DNA of 64,000 bases. Source: Homarus americanus. Its lineage: Eukaryota > Arthropoda > Malacostraca > Decapoda > Nephropidae. The notes beneath the pieces are model-generated. The model ran no database searches. It had not been told where the DNA came from and saw only the letters and a list, made by a program, of their open reading frames with translations. The DNA lies in contig NW_024736071.1 in the NCBI RefSeq assembly GCF_018991925.1, forward strand, positions 13,953,942 to 14,017,941. The letters are read 5' to 3'. The translations under genes and the position numbers were made by a program. Shown in pieces: positions 61,643 to 64,000 of the stretch. How positions within the stretch are numbered: the first letter of the stretch is position 1; each line of letters starts with the position of its first letter.

Positions 61643-61876
61643 TCATGTCTGGAAAATGTAAGTTTTTGCACTGATATCTATATTCAATGTTGTGGAAGGA
61701 CTAGGTGACGACCATGGGGCTGAGATGATCAGATGTAATTTAACTTGTTTCATAGCTGGATGGCGAAGTTCATGATAATACTTTACAATTATAAAGACAT
61801 CTATTTTTGGCAAATTTCTATCATCTGCCTTGATGAACCCTGGAAGTAGTTGTCCAACCTTCTTGGGTGATCGGCT
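61643..61876 (-). CDS. Exon-like segment, unknown protein (possible SWIM/YqaJ-type)
   Basis: On the minus strand an acceptor-like TTTATTTACAG ends at 61877 and an open frame of 77 codons follows to TGA at 61643. It reads SRSPKKVGQLLPGF, then DRNLPKIDVFIIVKYYHEL. The 'L-L-P-G-F ... N-L-P-x-I-D-x-F' pattern recalls the N-terminus of repeat-borne arthropod proteins with SWIM or YqaJ-type domains; I recall this only loosely. It lacks an initiator Met, so if real it is an internal or last exon. Confidence 0.35.
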   Translation of the reverse strand, partial: SRSPKKVGQLLPGFIKADDRNLPKIDVFIIVKYYHELRHPAMKQVKLHLIISAPWSSPSPSTTLNIDISAKTYIFQT

Positions 61877-62704
61877 CTGTAAATAAATTTTAGATCATTA
61901 ATTGTGCTATACTGTGCAACACAGTAATACTATATTGAATATAAATATTACTAAGCACGTAAACTAAATGGATATTAGCTGCCCCTACTACAAATTTCAT
62001 AGTACTGTATGAACATTCCAAACAATATTGGTACTATTTTGGTTTTGCTCATCTGGGGAACCTTAAGGTTCTAACTATGGGATTAAGTACTTTAAACAGT
62101 AAGACACATTATCTCTCCGGGATTTCTGTCATAAAACATTTTTTGGTCGCATAAGAAAATACAGGTCATATGTTAAGTTAGGTTAGGGTATGAGAAGCTA
62201 TATTATAAGTTATAAGATTAGCTTAACACACTGGAGGGGTAGTAGAAAAACTAGTGATTTCCAATAGATATGAAGGTCTAAATCGTTCATAACACATCGC
62301 AAGCCATCAGAAAAACATATTCTGCATGTCTAAGTACAGTACAAGGATGACCAAAACTTGAAATTTACCCATTATAGCCTATCTCGTATCTAAGCATCCA
62401 AATACTTATGGTAGTTAAAGTAAAATTTTACGCATTAATTAATATAAATGATGATATATCCCAGTGTTTCATTTGTGAATCATCAAAACAATAACAGCAC
62501 TATGCTGTCATGTTTACCTAGCATCAGGCATTCTCCAAACAAAGTCCAGACAATGTCATTACTTCTAAATTGACTCATATCTCCATCCGAGCATCGTCTG
62601 CAGGGTAGGTAGTGATGTCATTGATGATGGCAGCCCTGTTTTTAGAGAATTAACTTATCTCGACTATTATAGCAGGACTTTAAATATTTATTACAAATTA
62701 TATA
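61877..62704. other. Intergenic sequence, nothing recognised
   Basis: AT-rich; no exon partner for the 61643-61876 segment was recognised here. Confidence 0.4.
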
Positions 62705-64000
62705 CAGTCAACCCTCACTTTACGCGGTTAATGTAACCCGCAGGGTCCCGCGGAAAGTGAGGAACGCGTAAAGTGAATAACATAACATATGGGATTAATT
62801 GAAATAGAGTCCGGGCCGACCCACAAACTCCACTTTTTGACGACACACAACTTTGTTGTAGTAAAAATTTTATCTTAACTTTATGATGGTATGAAAAAAC
62901 AAGTAAGATAGAAGAGGCTAGGCGAGGAAAAATAAAGGCTTACATAGGAAAAATAAAGGTTAGGTTAGGAAAACTAAAAGTTATGTGGAACACTTACGTT
63001 AGTAGAAGAGATGGGTCGGCATATGGGGATGGAGGCTGGTTCCGAGGCAGAGGGCAGATTACTGGCCCTCAGGTGAATCACCATTACTAGGTGAATCACC
63101 ATCACTGTCACTTACAGTTGTCAGGGCTTCCCTGACAAATCCCTCAAAGTCATCTTCACTGTCACTATCACTGGCTTGGGCTGGCTGTGGTGGGTTGCGG
63201 GCGAAGAAATCTGTTATGCTTTGCTGACGGCTGGTGTTGATGTTGTCGTGATACACCTTGATGTAGGGCTCTATAGTCTGCAGCAGCTGGGTAGTGAAGA
63301 TTTCATACCTGTTTGCTTCAGGGTCGTCGGAAAGGAGGAGCTTGGCTTTCTCGATACACTCGATGGCACCCCTAACATTACTGTGGGATAAGTGTTGTTC
63401 TTCATGGGATGACGCACCACCTGCCTCTTCACTGACGTCGTCATCTACCATCTCGTCAGTAGTCGCATCAGGATCCCTTATCACCTCCAGGATGTCGTCG
63501 TTGGTGGTCTCGGAGAAGCCTGGAACTGTAACAGTCTGCGCAGCTTCTCTGGCAAGGTCCACTGCTACTGCAACAGTCTGAACCTCACCAGTCACAGATT
63601 GACTCCTCCTCTCACCTGGTATTCCATGCAACACATGTCTCCATGCGTGACGAATTGTAGAAAATAGACAGCTGATCCCATGACTCCACCAAGAAGTCCA
63701 CAGCTTTCTTGATGTTAATTACTCTCCAGAATTGTTTGAACAGTATTTTTTGCTGTGCCAACTGTTGATCCTCACCTTCTTCGCTCTTGCTATCGGTGGT
63801 GGTGTCACTCAGGTTGCGCAACTCTTCCCTGGTGTTGGTGTAGTCGTTCAGGAGTTTGAATTTTTTCGTAGAGAATGCAGCTTTTACATTACAGATTAAC
63901 TCTTGGTCCATGGGCTGTAATATAGACGTAGTGTTGGGAAGAAGGAAGACCACTTTTACGTTGGGGTGACGATCTAACAATAGGGGCGAGTGTCCTGGTG
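62705..64000 (-). mobile_element. Tigger-B element, 3' part, runs off the window
   Basis: Starts CAGTCAACCCTCACTTTACG after TA. Interior non-coding text matches the MITE at 42797, and its transposase C-terminus matches the deletion derivative at 36646. It is therefore the probable long-form relative of both. The other end lies beyond 64000. Confidence 0.88.
63059..64000 (-). pseudogene. Tigger transposase, C-terminal part (frameshifted)
   Basis: Enters from the right edge with VVFLLPNTTSILQPMDQEL, the signature after the second catalytic block of DDE_1 transposases, then FWRVINIKKAVDFLVESWDQ. A one-base frameshift near 63650-63670 moves the frame; the second frame continues through an acidic region (DDDVSEEAGGASSHEEQ) to ITDFFARNPPQPAQASDSD and the stop at 63059. 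Apart from that indel it is well preserved, so this is among the youngest DNA transposons here. Confidence 0.88.

Overview
This is eukaryotic, intron-rich, repeat-saturated DNA. It most resembles an arthropod genome, and a decapod crustacean is my best guess. The guess rests on the mixture of Tigger/pogo-like DNA transposons, a DIRS-like element, a Penelope-like element, CR1-like and RNase H-bearing non-LTR elements, long (TA)n and (CA)n arrays and multi-kilobase introns. There is no operon structure and there are no bacterial signals. A 100-N scaffold gap lies at 40419-40518.

The one host gene I can reconstruct is a Piwi-clade Argonaute on the + strand, running through most of the window. 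I find eight coding exons with compatible phases: 1250-1391, 2968-3124, 3383-3502, 12442-12610, 31461-31582, 35662-35816, 45456-45562 and 53993-54002. They encode the MID domain and most of the PIWI domain, including the DDH slicer residues (Asp at 12463, Asp at 31523, His at 45492), and end at a TAA at 54000-54002. The 5' part of the gene lies upstream of the window. One internal exon of about 50 codons, expected between 35816 and 45456, was not found; that interval contains the N gap.

Almost everything else is transposon sequence inside the Piwi introns or 3' of the gene. (i) 1-12.4 kb: nested Tigger-like elements, some carrying a ~200-bp palindromic unit in tandem; a diverged 5S rRNA-like sequence; and a TIR-bounded element with a ~590-residue ORF, possibly an RNase H-like transposase. 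(ii) 12.6-31.4 kb (the 18.85-kb intron): Penelope-type terminal repeats, a non-LTR element set in a CA-rich minisatellite, a degraded DIRS-like element, a CR1-like element and a truncated Tigger transposase. (iii) 31.6-45.4 kb: more palindromic Tigger derivatives, a second CR1 copy, a piggyBac remnant and several small TIR elements. (iv) 45.6-54 kb: Tigger elements lying inside (TA)n arrays, a Penelope GIY-YIG endonuclease fragment and a mini-Tigger that keeps only a DNA-binding ORF.

After the Piwi stop codon, 54-64 kb holds a nearly complete but decayed Tigger element (54757-57253), a Ty3/gypsy RT remnant, one exon-like minus-strand segment of uncertain identity, and the C-terminal half of a better-preserved Tigger transposase running off the right edge. 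Several short elements look like internal-deletion derivatives of longer ones here, so autonomous relatives and their MITEs sit together inside a gene whose family normally silences transposons. All homology calls come from reading motifs, not from database searches.
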